DNA of 64,000 nt from Sophora flavescens (Eukaryota; Streptophyta; Magnoliopsida; Fabales; Fabaceae): contig CM061065.1 in assembly GCA_030762895.1 (NCBI GenBank), forward strand, positions 85,693,607 to 85,757,606, read 5' to 3'. Numbering within the stretch: position 1 is the first letter of the stretch; the number at the start of each line of letters is the position of its first letter. The notes under the pieces are model-generated. The model was not told the DNA's origin. It searched no databases and saw nothing but the letters and a program-made list of their open reading frames with translations. A program made the translations under genes and the position numbers. Below are positions 1-10,522 of the stretch, piece by piece.

Positions 1-1523
1 TAACACACCTCCTCCATAAGCCATCCGGTAAAACCTTGAACAAAAATGGGTCATCCCATATGAAATGGTTGGTATCCCGGAAGAATTTTTTCTTTTGTTG
101 CTAAGTGAGGTGCTCTGGAACAATGTTGGCTGCCTTGAAATTTGCCATGTCGGCAAACCATGGTCTTTCATGCACTAGAAATAAAGCCTCATCCGGGAAC
201 TCATCCCGAATGCCCTTTTCTTTTGTAGTAACCTCTTCATTCACTAACCGAGATAAGTGGTCAGTCACCACATTTTCGCTGCCTTTTTGTCCTTAATGAC
301 TAAGTCAAATTCCTGCAACAATAAAATCCACCTTATGAGTCTTGGTTTTGAATCTAACTTAGTCAACAAATATTTAATTGCAGCATGATCAGTAAAAATA
401 GTGACTTGGGACCCAATCAAGTATGGACTAAATTTTTCCAATGCAAACACTATGGCTAGAAACACTTTTTCAGCTGTTGCATAATTTAATTGGTTCTCAT
501 TGAGAACCTTGCTAGCATAGTAAATGGCATGGAAAAACTTCTCCCTTCACTGTCCCAAAACTGCCCCAACTGCGTAGTCACTGGCATCACACATTAATTC
601 AAATGGTGACTCCCAGTTGGGTGCAACAAGAATGGGAGCGGTGATCAACTTTTCTTTCAAAATCTGAAAAGAAGTAAGATAAGCAGTATCAAACACAAAT
701 GGTGTGTCCTTGTTCAAAAGGCTACACAACGGCTTGGCTATCTTTGAGAAGTCTTTGATGAATCACCGATAAAAGCCTGCATGACCAAGAAAACTCCTCA
801 CACCCTTGACATTCGCCGGTGGAGGTAGTTTCTCAATTACATCAATCTTGGATCTATCCACTTCGATCCCCTTAGCTGAAATCTTGTGCCCAAGCACAAT
901 ACTCTCATGCACCATAAAATGACACTTCTCTCAATTTAAGACTAGATTGGTGTCCATGCATCTCTTTAACACAGCAGCAAGGTTAGACAAGCAATTATCA
1001 TAAGAGGAACCGAAAACAGAAAAATCATCCATAAAAACTTCAATGTATTTTTCTACCATATCAGAGAAAATGGAAAGCATGCACCTTTGAAATGTTGCAA
1101 GCGCATTACAAAGACCGAAAGGCATCTTCCGATATGCAAAAACTCCAAATGGACATGTGAAGGCAGTTTTCTCTTGGTCTTCAGGGTTAACCGCAATTTG
1201 GTTATAACCCGAATAACCATCCAAGAAACAATAATAAGCTTGCCCGACCAACCTCTCCAATATTTGGTCCATGAATGGAAGTGGGAAGTGATCTTTCCTA
1301 GTAGCTTGATTTAGCTTTCGGAAATCTATACACATTCACCAACTGGTGACCGTTCTAGTTGGGATTAACTCATTCTTCTCGTTTTTCACAACACTCACGC
1401 CACCTTTCTTGGAAACCACTTGTACCGGACTCACCCAAGCACTATCGGAAATCGGATAGATCATTTCGGCTTCAAGGAGTTTCAGCACCTCCTTCCTTAC
1501 CACTTTTTTCATTATAGGATTGA
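1..1523 (-). pseudogene. Athila pol fragment: RT and RNase H (element 1)
   Basis: Reverse transcriptase and RNase H would copy the element RNA into cDNA. On the minus strand the RT core reads MCIDFRKLNQATRKDHFPLP, then FLDGYSGYNQI, TAFTCPFGVFAYRKMPFGL and the catalytic FMDD. RNase H-like blocks follow (LMCDASDYAVGAVLGQ, then FTDHAAIKYLL). The frame is broken: a TGG-type codon has become TGA just before the conserved KCHFMV (about 928-933), and further breaks lie near 550 and 730. Element 1 keeps a stretch of about 50 bp in RNase H (about 405-460) that element 2 has lost. The left end is truncated by the window. Confidence 0.88.
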
Positions 1524-1528
1524 GCCTC

Positions 1529-2857
1529 TGATAGTGTGATTTTACATGATATTTTCTGTATACTTTTGCATGCATTTTGCATACAGATTAGGCATTCTTA
1601 GTTTGATTTTTATTAGATTTTCCCTTGGAACGGGTGAAGCGGTTTCTTGGTGTTGTTTTGCAGGAATTAATGTAAAAATGATCAAAATCAGCCATGATGG
1701 AGCCTGGATGAAATAAAGCTTGAAAAGTGAAGAATATGAGCCAAACAGAGCCCATCACGGCCTGGTCGTGATGACCATCACGGCCGTGATCAAGCAGAGC
1801 AGAAGGCAAAAGTCAGAGGCTGTCACGGCCTGCCCGTGATAGACATCACGGTCGTGGCCAACCAGAAAATTAGGGTTTCGCATCGCGAACATAGGGCTCG
1901 CCTCGCGAGACTCCATTTTGTGCAAGTACGCCCACTCCAGAATGCATCACGGCCTGCCCGTGATGGCCATCACGGCCGTGACGCACAGCAGACCTATAAA
2001 TAAGAACGCAGCAGACAGAACAAAGGGTCCAGAGGGAGGCATTTTGAGGCACTTGGAGGCTGTGGCTGGGCTAGGGTTTCAACCCTAGAAGGGAGCCAAG
2101 AGGGGTTGCTTTGAAGAAGAAGGAAAGCTCACATGGAGCCTCTTCTCTCCTCTTCTCCTATTTCTCTGGTTTGGTTTTCTCTGTTTATGAGTAGTTAAAT
2201 CCCTTTGTTGGGATTAGATGTAACCAAATTGATAATTATGTATTTATCTTGACTGATTATTCTATGTTTATGCTTCGTATTAGTGATTAATTTTCTGTGC
2301 TTAATGCTTGTTGTGGCTAGCACCCCCATGACTTGATTTGTGTTTTGGTATGCAATGGGGACGTTCGTATCAGAACCAGAACTGAATTTAATCACCTAGT
2401 AAGCCTTGTATCTAGGGATGGAACTAGGTTTATTAGTAATCGCGTAATCCCTAATATTAATGCAAATTCATTAATCTAGGCCACCTAAGGAATTAGGGTC
2501 TATTAGTGGATTTAGGCTCTTGCCATCCGAGGAATCGGGGTTTGAGTAGTTTAGTGGATTGATTTTAATATCTGAAGCATGAATGGGAGGTATCTAGTCC
2601 TGATAGTGCATGAGTTAGAGATTTGGTGAAGTCTAGTCCCAACATATCTTTCCGCATTCCAAGTGTTTGTCAAAAATCCCCAAAAAGACAAAAAGATTTT
2701 ATTTCTTTTCTTTTGCTTGTTTTGAACTCTCTGTTTAGTCTAGATAGTTGCTGAGTTTGCGAATTGGTAGTTGACATCCAATCCCTGTGGATACGATAAC
2801 CGGTCTTAACACCGTATTACTTGCACGACTGGGTATACTTGCCCAGATTTGTCAACA
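1529..2857 (+). mobile_element. Solo LTR (Athila-like family) inserted in element 1 pol
   Basis: The 1329-bp insert begins TGATAGTGTG and ends TTTGTCAACA (TG...CA). It is flanked by the direct repeat GCCTC (1524-1528 and 2858-2862). In element 2 the same pol site is uninterrupted with one GCCTC (about 14142). The plus orientation is inferred from a TATA box at 1995-2002 and from its end, where 'gaattggtag...gtcaaca' resembles the LTR end of element 3. No internal region or second LTR is present, so it is a solo LTR left by LTR-LTR recombination. It contains no credible ORF. Confidence 0.93.
1752..2003 (+). promoter_or_regulatory. GC-rich palindrome cluster and TATA box in the solo LTR
   Basis: Three copies of a paired motif, each an imperfect then a nearly perfect palindrome around CACGGCCGTG, lie at about 1753-1790, 1821-1857 and 1944-1982. 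ATCACGGCCGTGAT at 1777-1790 is a perfect 14-bp palindrome. Between them (1878-1911) lies a second motif type, with TCGCGA and the perfect 8-mer CTCGCGAG at 1902-1909. A TATA box (TATAAATA, 1995-2002) follows about 12 bp after the cluster. This position fits an upstream U3 promoter module, but the function is inferred. Confidence 0.6.
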
Positions 2858-2862
2858 GCCTC

Positions 2863-3248
2863 CTTTGCGGTTGGACCACCGGTTTAAATTCAGCCTCCAT
2901 CATAATCTTGTGCATACAAAATGTGGGGCTAATACCTTTCAAATCTAAGATGGACCATCTAATAGCTGTTTTATGCTCTCTAAGCACCCTTACAAGTTTC
3001 TCCTCTTCCAATTTGGATAATGCATTGCTCACTATGACAGGATTTTCATCATTTTCACCATTAAACACATATTTCAAGTGGGAAGGTAGAGGTTTAAGCT
3101 CTAACTTGAGCTTCTCTTGCACTTCATCCTTTTTGAGCTCTTCTTTCTTAGTATTGATAGCAAGTTGGTTGGGTTGAGCTTCCAAATCACACAAACACTC
3201 CTCTATTTCCTTTTTCTCTTTCTCATCAAGATTTTCAATAGAATTCAT
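2863..3248 (-). pseudogene. Athila protease-RT linker and RT N-terminus (element 1)
   Basis: The minus-strand frame starts MNSIENLDEKEKKEIEE, runs through a lysine/glutamate-rich linker, and reaches the RT N-terminal region with KLEEEKLVRVLREHKTAIRW, SILDLKGISPTFCMHKI and the motif KPVVQPQRR. It directly precedes RT in pol. The solo LTR interrupts it at 2857, and the RT frame resumes below 1529. Element 2 carries the same segment without the insert at 14054-14530. The acidic/basic linker between protease and RT is variable in Athila elements, so divergence here is expected. Confidence 0.8.
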
Positions 3249-3278
3249 AATTACCTTCTCAAGAGTAGAGGAGTGGTG

Positions 3279-4079
3279 CTAATGTGCAAAGACTTCTTTA
3301 GCCACTACATCCACAATGTCCATGCGGAAACAATTCTCTTCATCACTCGGGCGATGCATAGCTTCAAATACATTGAAAATAACCTCTTCATCTTGCACTC
3401 TGAGTCGAAGTTGACCTTTTTGTACATCTATCAAAGCACGACCAGTTGATAGAAAAGGTCTCCCTAATATAAGTGGAATTTCTGCATCCTCCTCCATGTC
3501 TAATATCACAAAATCCACTGGGAAGATAAACTTATCCACTTTAATCAAAACATCTTCCATAATACCAAGAGGACGCTTGATTGATCTATCGGCTAGTTGC
3601 AATGCCATCCTTGTTGGTTTCACTTCACCACCTCCATGCTTGTTCAAGATTGAAAGCGGCATCAAATTGATACTCGCCCCCAAGTCACACAAGGCCTTCC
3701 TAATAGCAACACTCCCAATTGTGCAAGGGATTGTAAAACTACCAGGATCTTTGAGCTTTGGAGGTAGCTTCCTTTGAAGTATCGCACTACATTCTTCCGT
3801 CAAGGCAACAGTCCCATCTTCTTTAAACCTCCTTTTCTTTGTAAGCAACTCCTTCATGAACTTTGCATAAGTTGGCATTTACTCTAGTGCTTCAGCGAAG
3901 GGTATGTTGATTTGTAACCTCTTAAAGATGTCAAGAAATTTGGCAAATTGTTCTTCCTTCTCCTTCTTCTTGCTCAAGTGAGGATATGGCAATTTTACAT
4001 AAGAAGGGACCTCTTGAGGCTTGTCTCCATCTTTCAAAATCTGACTTTTACTCTTCCTCAAAATTGAATCTTCATCCAC
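3279..4079 (-). pseudogene. Athila gag-pol protease region (element 1)
   Basis: This region encodes the retropepsin that would process the Gag-Pol polyprotein. The minus-strand frame contains the active-site motif DLGASINLMPLSIL, in the DxG position of aspartic proteases, and later FPVDFVILDMEEDAEIPLIL and the flap-side block GRPFLSTGRALIDV. Upstream lies the basic segment VPSYVKLPYPHLSKKKEKEE typical of Athila gag-protease junctions. A stop (about 3877-3879) splits the frame inside LEQMPTYAKF; element 2 reads through the same place. It is therefore a broken copy. Confidence 0.85.
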
Positions 4080-4133
4080 TAACTTTTCTCTCTTGTCTTT
4101 TTCACTCTCTTTTTCTTCTTCCTCTATTACAAC

Positions 4134-4670
4134 CTATTTGCCTTTTTCCTCATTTTTCACACTTTTTTCAGCACTCAACTCAGTTTTTTCAGCAACTCTC
4201 TTATTTTTCAGCAAAGGCTCACCGCTCACTTTCTCAAGACTTTTACCACTCCTCAAAACAACAACCTTACAATGCTCTTTAGGATTAATTTGAGTATTAC
4301 CTGAAAAACTGCCGCTAGACTGTTCCGCTAGGTGCTTTGCAATTTGTCCAACTTGAACCTCCAAGTTTTTAATGGAAGCATCGGTGTTTTTCTGGTTTGA
4401 CATGGACATTTGCATGAATTGATTGAGGGTGTTCTCCAAGATAGAAGTCCGGTCTTGAGGCGGTTGTGTGGGAGGAGGCTTACTTGCTTGTCCGGCATCT
4501 TGTTTCCAACCAAAACTTGTTTGATTCCTCCACCCTTGGTTGTAATTGTTAGAATATTGGTTGTTACCTTGCCGCCCATAGTTCCCAATATAATTAGCTT
4601 CCTCATGGGAACTAGGTGTGGCCTCACAATTTTCATTATCATGATCTCCTCCACAAAAATCACATATCAT
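4134..4670 (-). pseudogene. Athila Gag C-terminal zinc-knuckle region (element 1)
   Basis: This is the nucleocapsid part of Gag, which binds element RNA. A CCHC-type knuckle reads CDFCGGDHDNENC (C-x2-C-x4-H-x4-C) at the start of the frame. A Gln/Asn/Gly-rich stretch follows, then a predicted helical segment (ENTLNQFMQMSMSNQKN, LEVQVGQIAKHLAEQ) and a charged tail leading to the protease. A stop and small indel near 4670-4680 separate it from the upstream capsid frame, where element 2 reads through. Confidence 0.82.
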
Positions 4671-5659
4671 TACCTGTTAAGATGGCATGGATGTGCCTTG
4701 ATGGTTTGGAGTTGTTGTGGGAGTTGAACTAGTTGCTTGGTAATGGACTCAAGTTGTTGTGACATAAGCTTATTTTGAGCCAAAAGTGCAGTTTGTGAAT
4801 CTAACTCTAACACTCCCTTTCTTGATGTGATACCTCGGTCATGATGCATCAGATAGTCATTAGATGCCATATCTTTTATCAAAGTCAATGCTTCCTCCGG
4901 TGTCTTTGTGTTCATGGAACCTCCACTTGAGGCATCCAACATAAGCTTGGTTGACGGCCTCAATCCATTGCAAAATGTTTGCATTTGGACAAGATCATCA
5001 AACCCATGATTTGGACATTTTCGGAGCAAGTCTTTGAACCTTTCCCATTTGTCATGAAGAGTCTCACCCTCTTGTTGAACAAAGCTTATGATATCACCCC
5101 GTGTCTTCACAAATCTTGAGGCGGGAAAGAACCTTGAAAGAAATTTAGCCTCTAAGTCATCCCATGTAGTGATGCTCCCCCTAGGTTGAGATTGGAGCCA
5201 AGCCTTGGCTATATCTCTTAGAGAGAAAGGAAACAACCTTAGGCGAATTGCATCATCGGTAGCACAATTTTTATTCACCGTATCACATAACTCAATAAAG
5301 TTGGAGACATGATTATTAGGATCCTCTTTCTCCATCCCGGAAAATTGATTTTGTTGCATAATATTCAAGAGAGCCGGCTTGATCTCAAAATTGTTGGAAT
5401 TCACTGGAGGCCTCACTATGCTAGTGACATGTTGATTGACATTTGTATTGGCATAATCCCCAAGTGTCCTCTGTGGAACACCCTCACCATTGCCTGCCAT
5501 CTCAAGTGGTTCTTGATGAACTTGTGAAGTGGAGGTCTCTTGTTCTCTTTTTTGTCGTGCTAATAACTTCCGTTGTCTTGCTTGTCTCCAATTCTTCCTA
5601 GCCGTTTTCTCTATTTCAGGATCATAGAGAAGTTGGTCAACTGGGATAGTACCTCGCAT
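4671..5659 (-). pseudogene. Athila Gag capsid region (element 1)
   Basis: This is structural Gag, which forms the virus-like particle. I take the start as the ATG at 5659 (MRGTIPVDQLLYDPEIEKTA); about 11 codons lie upstream in frame but MRGT matches the start in element 3. The Retrotrans_gag core runs from about residue 90 to 200 and includes FIELCDTV, RLRLFPFSLRD, AKAWLQSQPRGSITTW and FLSRFFPASRF. It then reads GETLHDKWERFKDLLRKCP and ends with a Gln-rich coiled-coil-like tail. It is intact for about 330 codons, then a frameshift and stop cut it from the zinc knuckle. It lies about 130 bp downstream of the PBS. Confidence 0.88.
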
Positions 5660-5788
5660 GCACAAAAGTATAGAAACAAAGACTGTGAGCACTAAATGAT
5701 AGCAAAGAGAAACAAATAATAAAACATAAAAAATAAAATCATGCTTAAATTAGTAATAGAAATGGGTATGCTAATATTGAAACATCAG

Positions 5789-5806
5789 TCCCCGGCAACG
5801 GCGCCA
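5789..5806 (-). other. Primer-binding site, tRNA-Asp type (element 1)
   Basis: On the minus strand the site reads TGGCGCCGTTGCCGGGGA, the complement of the 3' end of plant tRNA-Asp including CCA. It lies about 6 bp inside the LTR edge at 5813. It fixes the orientation of the element and makes 5813-7213 its 5' LTR. Confidence 0.93.
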
Positions 5807-5812
5807 TAAACT

Positions 5813-7213
5813 TGTTGACTGTTTCGGCAAGCATACCAAGTCGTACAAGTAGTAAAGAGGTAAGAGGGATATCGTTCCCACGAGGACTGCGACAAGTACT
5901 AGAACATAACAAATCAACTACTATCTAAGAGGATATTTGGAAGGAAGGGAGCTCAATATTTAATACCAAGCCCAACAAGAGTCAAAATTTAAAATAAACA
6001 AATTAAAAGGAACAAGTTCTTTTTGGATTTTTATCGAACACTTGGAATGCAAAAAGGGGATTTTTCAAATATGATGAAAGATGTTGGGATTAAACTTCAC
6101 TAAACCTTTGCCTCATGCAATACTAAGACCACCAATCCAATTTATGCTTCAAATATTAAAATCAACCCACAAGATTACTCGAGTCCTAATTCCTTAGATG
6201 ACAAGAGCCTAAATCCCCTAATTAGACCCTAATCCCTTAGGTGGCTTAATTAATGAATTTGCATTAAGATTAGGGATTACACGATTACTAATAAACCAAA
6301 ATCCATTCCTAGATGTAAGGTTTACTTGGTGATTAATTTCAGATCAAGAAATGATAAGAACTTCCCAATTGCAAATCAAATCTTAGAACAATTTATGGAT
6401 GATCAAACCACAAAAAGCATTAAGCAAAGGAATCAAACACTAATAAAGAAGCATAAACTTAGATTAATAAATCAAAGCAAATACATGAGATTCGGTTTAG
6501 CTACATCTAATACCAACAAAAAGGGAATTTAGCTACTCATAGTCATAGAGAAAGCCAAAATCAGAGCAATAAAAGCAAAGGAAGGAAGAAACTCCATGGA
6601 AGCTTTGCACATCAGTCACAGCAGCCCTAGTTCAGAGAAAATGTCACTTTTAGGGTAAAAATCGCAGGTCTGATATCTTCTTCCCCTTGGGTTTTACTAA
6701 AAGAGGAATTTATAGTCCATGCTATCATCAGGATTTTTGACTGAGCGCCCCACTTTCTTGGCTCAGCGCAGCTCTCACTTAAGTTGATTCACGGATATGC
6801 CTTGGCTCAACACACCGAATAAATTGGCTGAGCCCAGATAATCCTGATATGTCTTGCTCTCTGGCACATCTTGGCTGAGCGAAATATTTGCTTGGCTGAG
6901 CGCAGATAATCCTGATATGTCTTGCTCTCTGGCACATCTTGGCTGAGCGAAATATTTGCTTGGCTGAGCGCATAACCTCCAGAATGCACAACAATTTCAG
7001 CCTTAGTTGCGCCCAGCCAAGGAAAACTTTGGCTTCGCCAAATTGCATCTGGACCCAATCTCTATCCTTTTTGTCATGCCTTCCTCTTGCTACCTAAAAC
7101 ACACAAAATAGATAATAAAAATCACTATATTAACCAAACAAACTAAAACAACAATTAATCCTAAGGACTCTATAGAAACACACTAAAATATGGCAAAAAC
7201 AACTCTTTAAACA
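5813..7213 (-). repeat. Shared Athila LTR (3' of element 2, 5' of element 1)
   Basis: The LTR is 1401 bp, with TGTTGAC...AAACA edges on the plus strand (TG...CA). It aligns along its length with 17038-18436. The left edge sits next to the PBS of element 1. Alignment sets the right edge at about 7210-7213, but the only purine-rich tract is about 65 bp further on (7278-7290). The true edge could therefore extend towards 7277, with the other copy slightly truncated. Confidence 0.85.
6708..7035 (-). promoter_or_regulatory. LTR promoter: GGCTGAGCG cluster and TATA box
   Basis: Minus-strand ACTATAAATT (6708-6715 region) is a TATA box. Upstream of it in transcription sense, at about 6740-7035, are repeated TTGGCTGAGCG / TTGGCTCAGCG motifs. 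Part of this is a 68-bp tandem repeat (6828-6895, 6896-6963 and a partial third). GCTGAGC and GCTCAGC are reverse complements, so the cluster mixes both orientations. The other copy has the same layout, with TATA at about 17932-17940 and the cluster at about 17960-18250. A regulatory role is inferred. Confidence 0.6.
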
Positions 7214-8462
7214 TTAAAGGAGTTTTAAAATCAATCAAATTAACATCTCAAAAGCATGAAAATTTGCAACTTATGAACTCCCCCAAACTTAAGACTTTGC
7301 TTGCCCCAAGGAAAAGTAGAGGACCAAGAAAAGCCCAACACAACAACATGACTCAACCATGATTGAACAAGAATCAAAAGAGATCAAATGATGCTCACAA
7401 TCAACCACAACAAAGTAATGCACACCCCACAATGAACTAGATCCTCAAATAGAAGTATCAACTTGAAGCAAGTCTACACCCAAAAATGTTCAAAATAATA
7501 GAACATAACAATGATGCATAAGTTTTTTTCAACTTGAAAAATTAAAGAACATGGCTAATTCAATTAAGGAAGAACCATTGGACAGCCAACTTCTCACAGG
7601 AAGTGTAAAGTCACTCAATCACTCAAATTTATGTGGGTAAGTGTATCACTCAAACTCACACATCAAAATCATGCAACTTCAAGTTTGATTTTCATCTCAA
7701 TCATTCATCCACAATTCACAACATGCCTAAATCAAAGGGACTTTATTTAGGATGTAATGTGGCCAAGGTAAATGGGAAGGATAAGAACGGATAAACAAGA
7801 ATGCAATGCTCTCCTATCCACTAAGGTTTGGGTAGAAACATTGTTTTTCGGGTTAAGGCTTCATGGGTGAGAAAAATATATTTATATTTTAAGCTCAAAG
7901 GGTTAAGCAGAGGGGAAAAATATAAGGTTGGCTATTTGGTCAAAGTGGCTATGTGAAATGAATTTCCCTAATCATCTTTATGACATACATGCAAACCATG
8001 AATTTCAAACAAGAATCAAGCAAAATCAAGAGCATGAATTTCAACGGTGACACTCAAGAAAGAATTTAACAGTTGAAGGCCCAAATGAGTCACAAGGGCA
8101 AAGTTAAGAAATCCAATTAGTTCTCACTAAAATTTCATTGCCATGGACTTTAATCAACAAGGTTCAAAATAACGCATTAAAATTATGAAACATACTTAAG
8201 AACAAATTAAAGATGGAAAACTAACCACAAATATGCCTACTTCACATTAAAGGAAAACATCCATGAGGGTGCACAAAACAATGACCAGTCAAGAGTGGGA
8301 GTCATCCAAACATTTGAAATTTGTTCAACCAAAGGTATTCAAACACACACAAACTTAAAAACATTGAAAACACAAGACAACACACTAAAACAGTCTGACA
8401 ACCTAAAAGAACACACATAGTCAAAACAGCAATTAAAAGACTCAAAAAGTTTCAGCAAAGGT
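7214..8462 (-). other. Athila 3' non-coding tail with PPT-like tract
   Basis: About 1.25 kb lies between the third ORF and the 3' LTR, with no credible ORF. On the minus strand the tract AAGTTTGGGGGAG (7278-7290) is the polypurine candidate that would prime plus-strand DNA. A comparable AAGTTTGGGGTG sits directly at the 3' LTR of element 3. Confidence 0.55.
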
Positions 8463-9707
8463 TCAATCTCCATGATAATCATCATCATCTGCAGCGACAA
8501 CTTGCTCCTCTCTCCCCCCATCAACATTATCCTGGTCCCCGGGATGCTCCCGCCAATCCACGAAGGACTCAACCTCATCAGCCGAGGGAAAACAAATAGG
8601 GCCACTAAGACCTGGAGGAAGATGAGCTGCTATCTCTCTAAGCATAGTCATGATAATCTGATTGGAGCGATGGTTTGCCGCAGTTTGATGAGATAAGATC
8701 CAGAGATCGCTTCTCATGCTAGTCACCGCTGTCTCCAAGGAAGCAAGCCGCTGTTTTGCGGTATGAGGATCGACAATAGGGCCAGAAATAGCTGGCTGGT
8801 CTACCGACGAGTCTGATGCAGCTGCTGAACAATTTTTTCTGATGTAGGCTGCAATTATAGGAAGCCGCGGAACAACCTGTGCACCACCCTTCACATCAAC
8901 TCCAACCCCACGGCATAACTCTGTGATAAGAAATGGATGGCCAAGTTGCCCATGCTTACTCTCAGAATTGGTTGTTGCTTGAATCTCTACAGAAATTATG
9001 CGCCCCACATCCATACTCAACTTGTCCATGATGGCATATAACATGATTGCCCTCTTGATCAGAATATCGGAAGTGTGTGAGCAGGGAGATAAGTTGGAAT
9101 GGATAAAAGATGCCCAAACCTGTGCTAATGGAAGCAAATCAGCCCGATGTATCTTTTGACGCTTCCCGGTCCTACTCAAGACCCAGCGTGCTCCTGGCCT
9201 GCAAATAGTGGTGAGGACCTTCTCATAATCACATCCCCTTTTAGAAAGATGAACATAACCACAAGCATTCTGGCTGTCACTAGGAGTCCCTAGCAATTGG
9301 TTAATGGTAGCAGAATCAAAATACACCTTCTTGCCTCGTACAAAACTAACATACTTGTCATCCTCTCCCTCAGTGGTCAGGGCATTGGCATAAAACTCTT
9401 TGACAATTTCTTGGTTAGCTCTTGTAGGGTAGGTGGCAAAAGTGACCCATTGCCGTCTCCTAAGTTCAGCTTGAAAAGCAGCACATTCCCCATCATCCAA
9501 CTCAACTCTTCGCTCAGTGATAATGTTCCGCTTCTCAATCAACTCATGATGCTCTTTATGCTTTGCGGAGCCGAACTTCTTTGCATTAAAAGGAGAAGGT
9601 CTGGAGGAACCTTCAGTTGCTGATATTTATTTTTTAGGTCTTGATGAACCTTCAGCTACACACTTTCTCTTTTTAGAGTTAACAGGACTTACTTTTTGGG
9701 GAGCCAT
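8463..9707 (-). pseudogene. Athila third ORF (plant transposon protein-like domain)
   Basis: This ORF lies after pol, where Athila/Calypso/Cyclops elements carry an extra gene, sometimes called env-like; its function is unknown. The ATG at 9707 (MAPQKVSPVNSKKRKCVAEG) follows a splice-acceptor-like TATTTTTCAG by 2 nt. The frame has one TAA at 9627-9629, then runs unbroken for about 385 codons to 8463; a 359-codon ORF starts at the internal Met at 9542. The basic KKRK stretch near residue 12 could be a nuclear localisation signal. The core (EFYANALTTEGEDDKYVSFV, VYFDSATINQLLG, CRPGARWVLS) resembles the family named 'putative plant transposon protein'. The C-terminus is acidic (DDDDYHGD). I see no clear signal peptide or membrane segment, so an envelope role is not supported. 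Confidence 0.72.
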
Positions 9708-9709
9708 TG

Positions 9710-10522
9710 CTGAAAAATAGCGAAGCATCCAACAAGAAGATTATTTATCATTAAAACAGAAACACAACTCAAAATAAAAGAGAATGAGCACAGAGAAGAC
9801 ATAACAGGACAACAATGCACGACAGGAAGGATCAGGTAACAAAAGAATCTCAGTTGCCAACCACCCACATTGTGTAATTAATTCAGAAATTAAATCCCCT
9901 TTTACAAAGCATGAAAAAGTCTAACCCAATTCATGTGACATGATCTAGTTAATCAAAATGGAACTGGTCGTTGCAATGATTCACACCATAAAAGGACAAC
10001 ACAGTCTCATTTAGAAAACCTGAACAGTCAACAATTAAAGGATATGTAGTCACAAAATGAACATGGTGGGAAAGATTAATCACTGAGCAACATATCATGC
10101 ATTAACAGGAGAAGGTAACAACATTAGTGTGAAATAAACACAGGAATGCTCAGTTAACACAATACTAAATCTCTCACCTCACATTTTAGTCCCAAGAATT
10201 CACAAGTTGACTCAAAACTTCAACAACCCAATTAGACCCAAAGCCCCAATTTGAAAATCAATTCGCTTAAACAATCACACTGAACCGCAGCACATGATAA
10301 CAAATTAAAATATAAGCTAAATTCACACTAACATTAATATTCCCAAATCCAGAAATCACTCCCAATAAACATAATCTTCCAAAATTCGCAAAGAAAATTC
10401 TAAACCCCAATCAGCTATACACAACAGTCTAAAAGGGAGAAAATGAAAAGTTCTTTTCAAAATTCCAAAACCCCTAAAATTCCACCACCAAAATGAAGAA
10501 CAAAACACCGAAAGGGACTTAC
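9710..10522 (-). other. Putative leader intron upstream of the third ORF
   Basis: Minus-strand sequence shows a donor CTCAA|GTAAGT (intron starting at 10522) and an acceptor TATTTTTCAG (ending at 9710) 2 nt before the ATG of the third ORF. The 813-nt interval is AT-rich, as plant introns are, and has no credible coding potential. The splice sites are seen; use of the intron is inferred. Confidence 0.5.

Larger units (their letters stand above)
1..5812 (-). mobile_element. Athila-type Ty3/gypsy element 1 (left, cut by window edge)
   Basis: Internal region of a minus-strand LTR retrotransposon. Reading leftward from its 5' LTR it shows a PBS, gag, zinc knuckle, protease, linker, RT and RNase H, and leaves the window near the integrase N-terminus. 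It is collinear with element 2 (about 12670-17037) and very similar by eye. The tRNA-Asp-type PBS, the protease motif DLGASINLMPLSI and the RT motif FMDD fit the Athila/Calypso/Cyclops group. A solo LTR in the opposite orientation interrupts it at 1529-2857. Its 5' LTR (5813-7213) is also the 3' LTR of element 2. Confidence 0.9.

Noticed and set aside
1752..1983. Palindromes as transcription terminators
   Set aside because: They have no U-tract context, occur in clusters upstream of TATA boxes, and the genome is eukaryotic.
5789..5806. Possible tRNA-Asp gene end at the sequence TCCCCGGCAACGGCGCCA
   Set aside because: Only the 3' end of the tRNA is matched and it lies beside an LTR edge, so it is a primer-binding site. 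The same holds at 17014-17031.
8463..9707. Envelope gene, making element 2 an endogenous retrovirus
   Set aside because: The third ORF shows no convincing signal peptide, cleavage site or membrane anchor. It has a basic N-terminus and a domain seen in plant transposon proteins.
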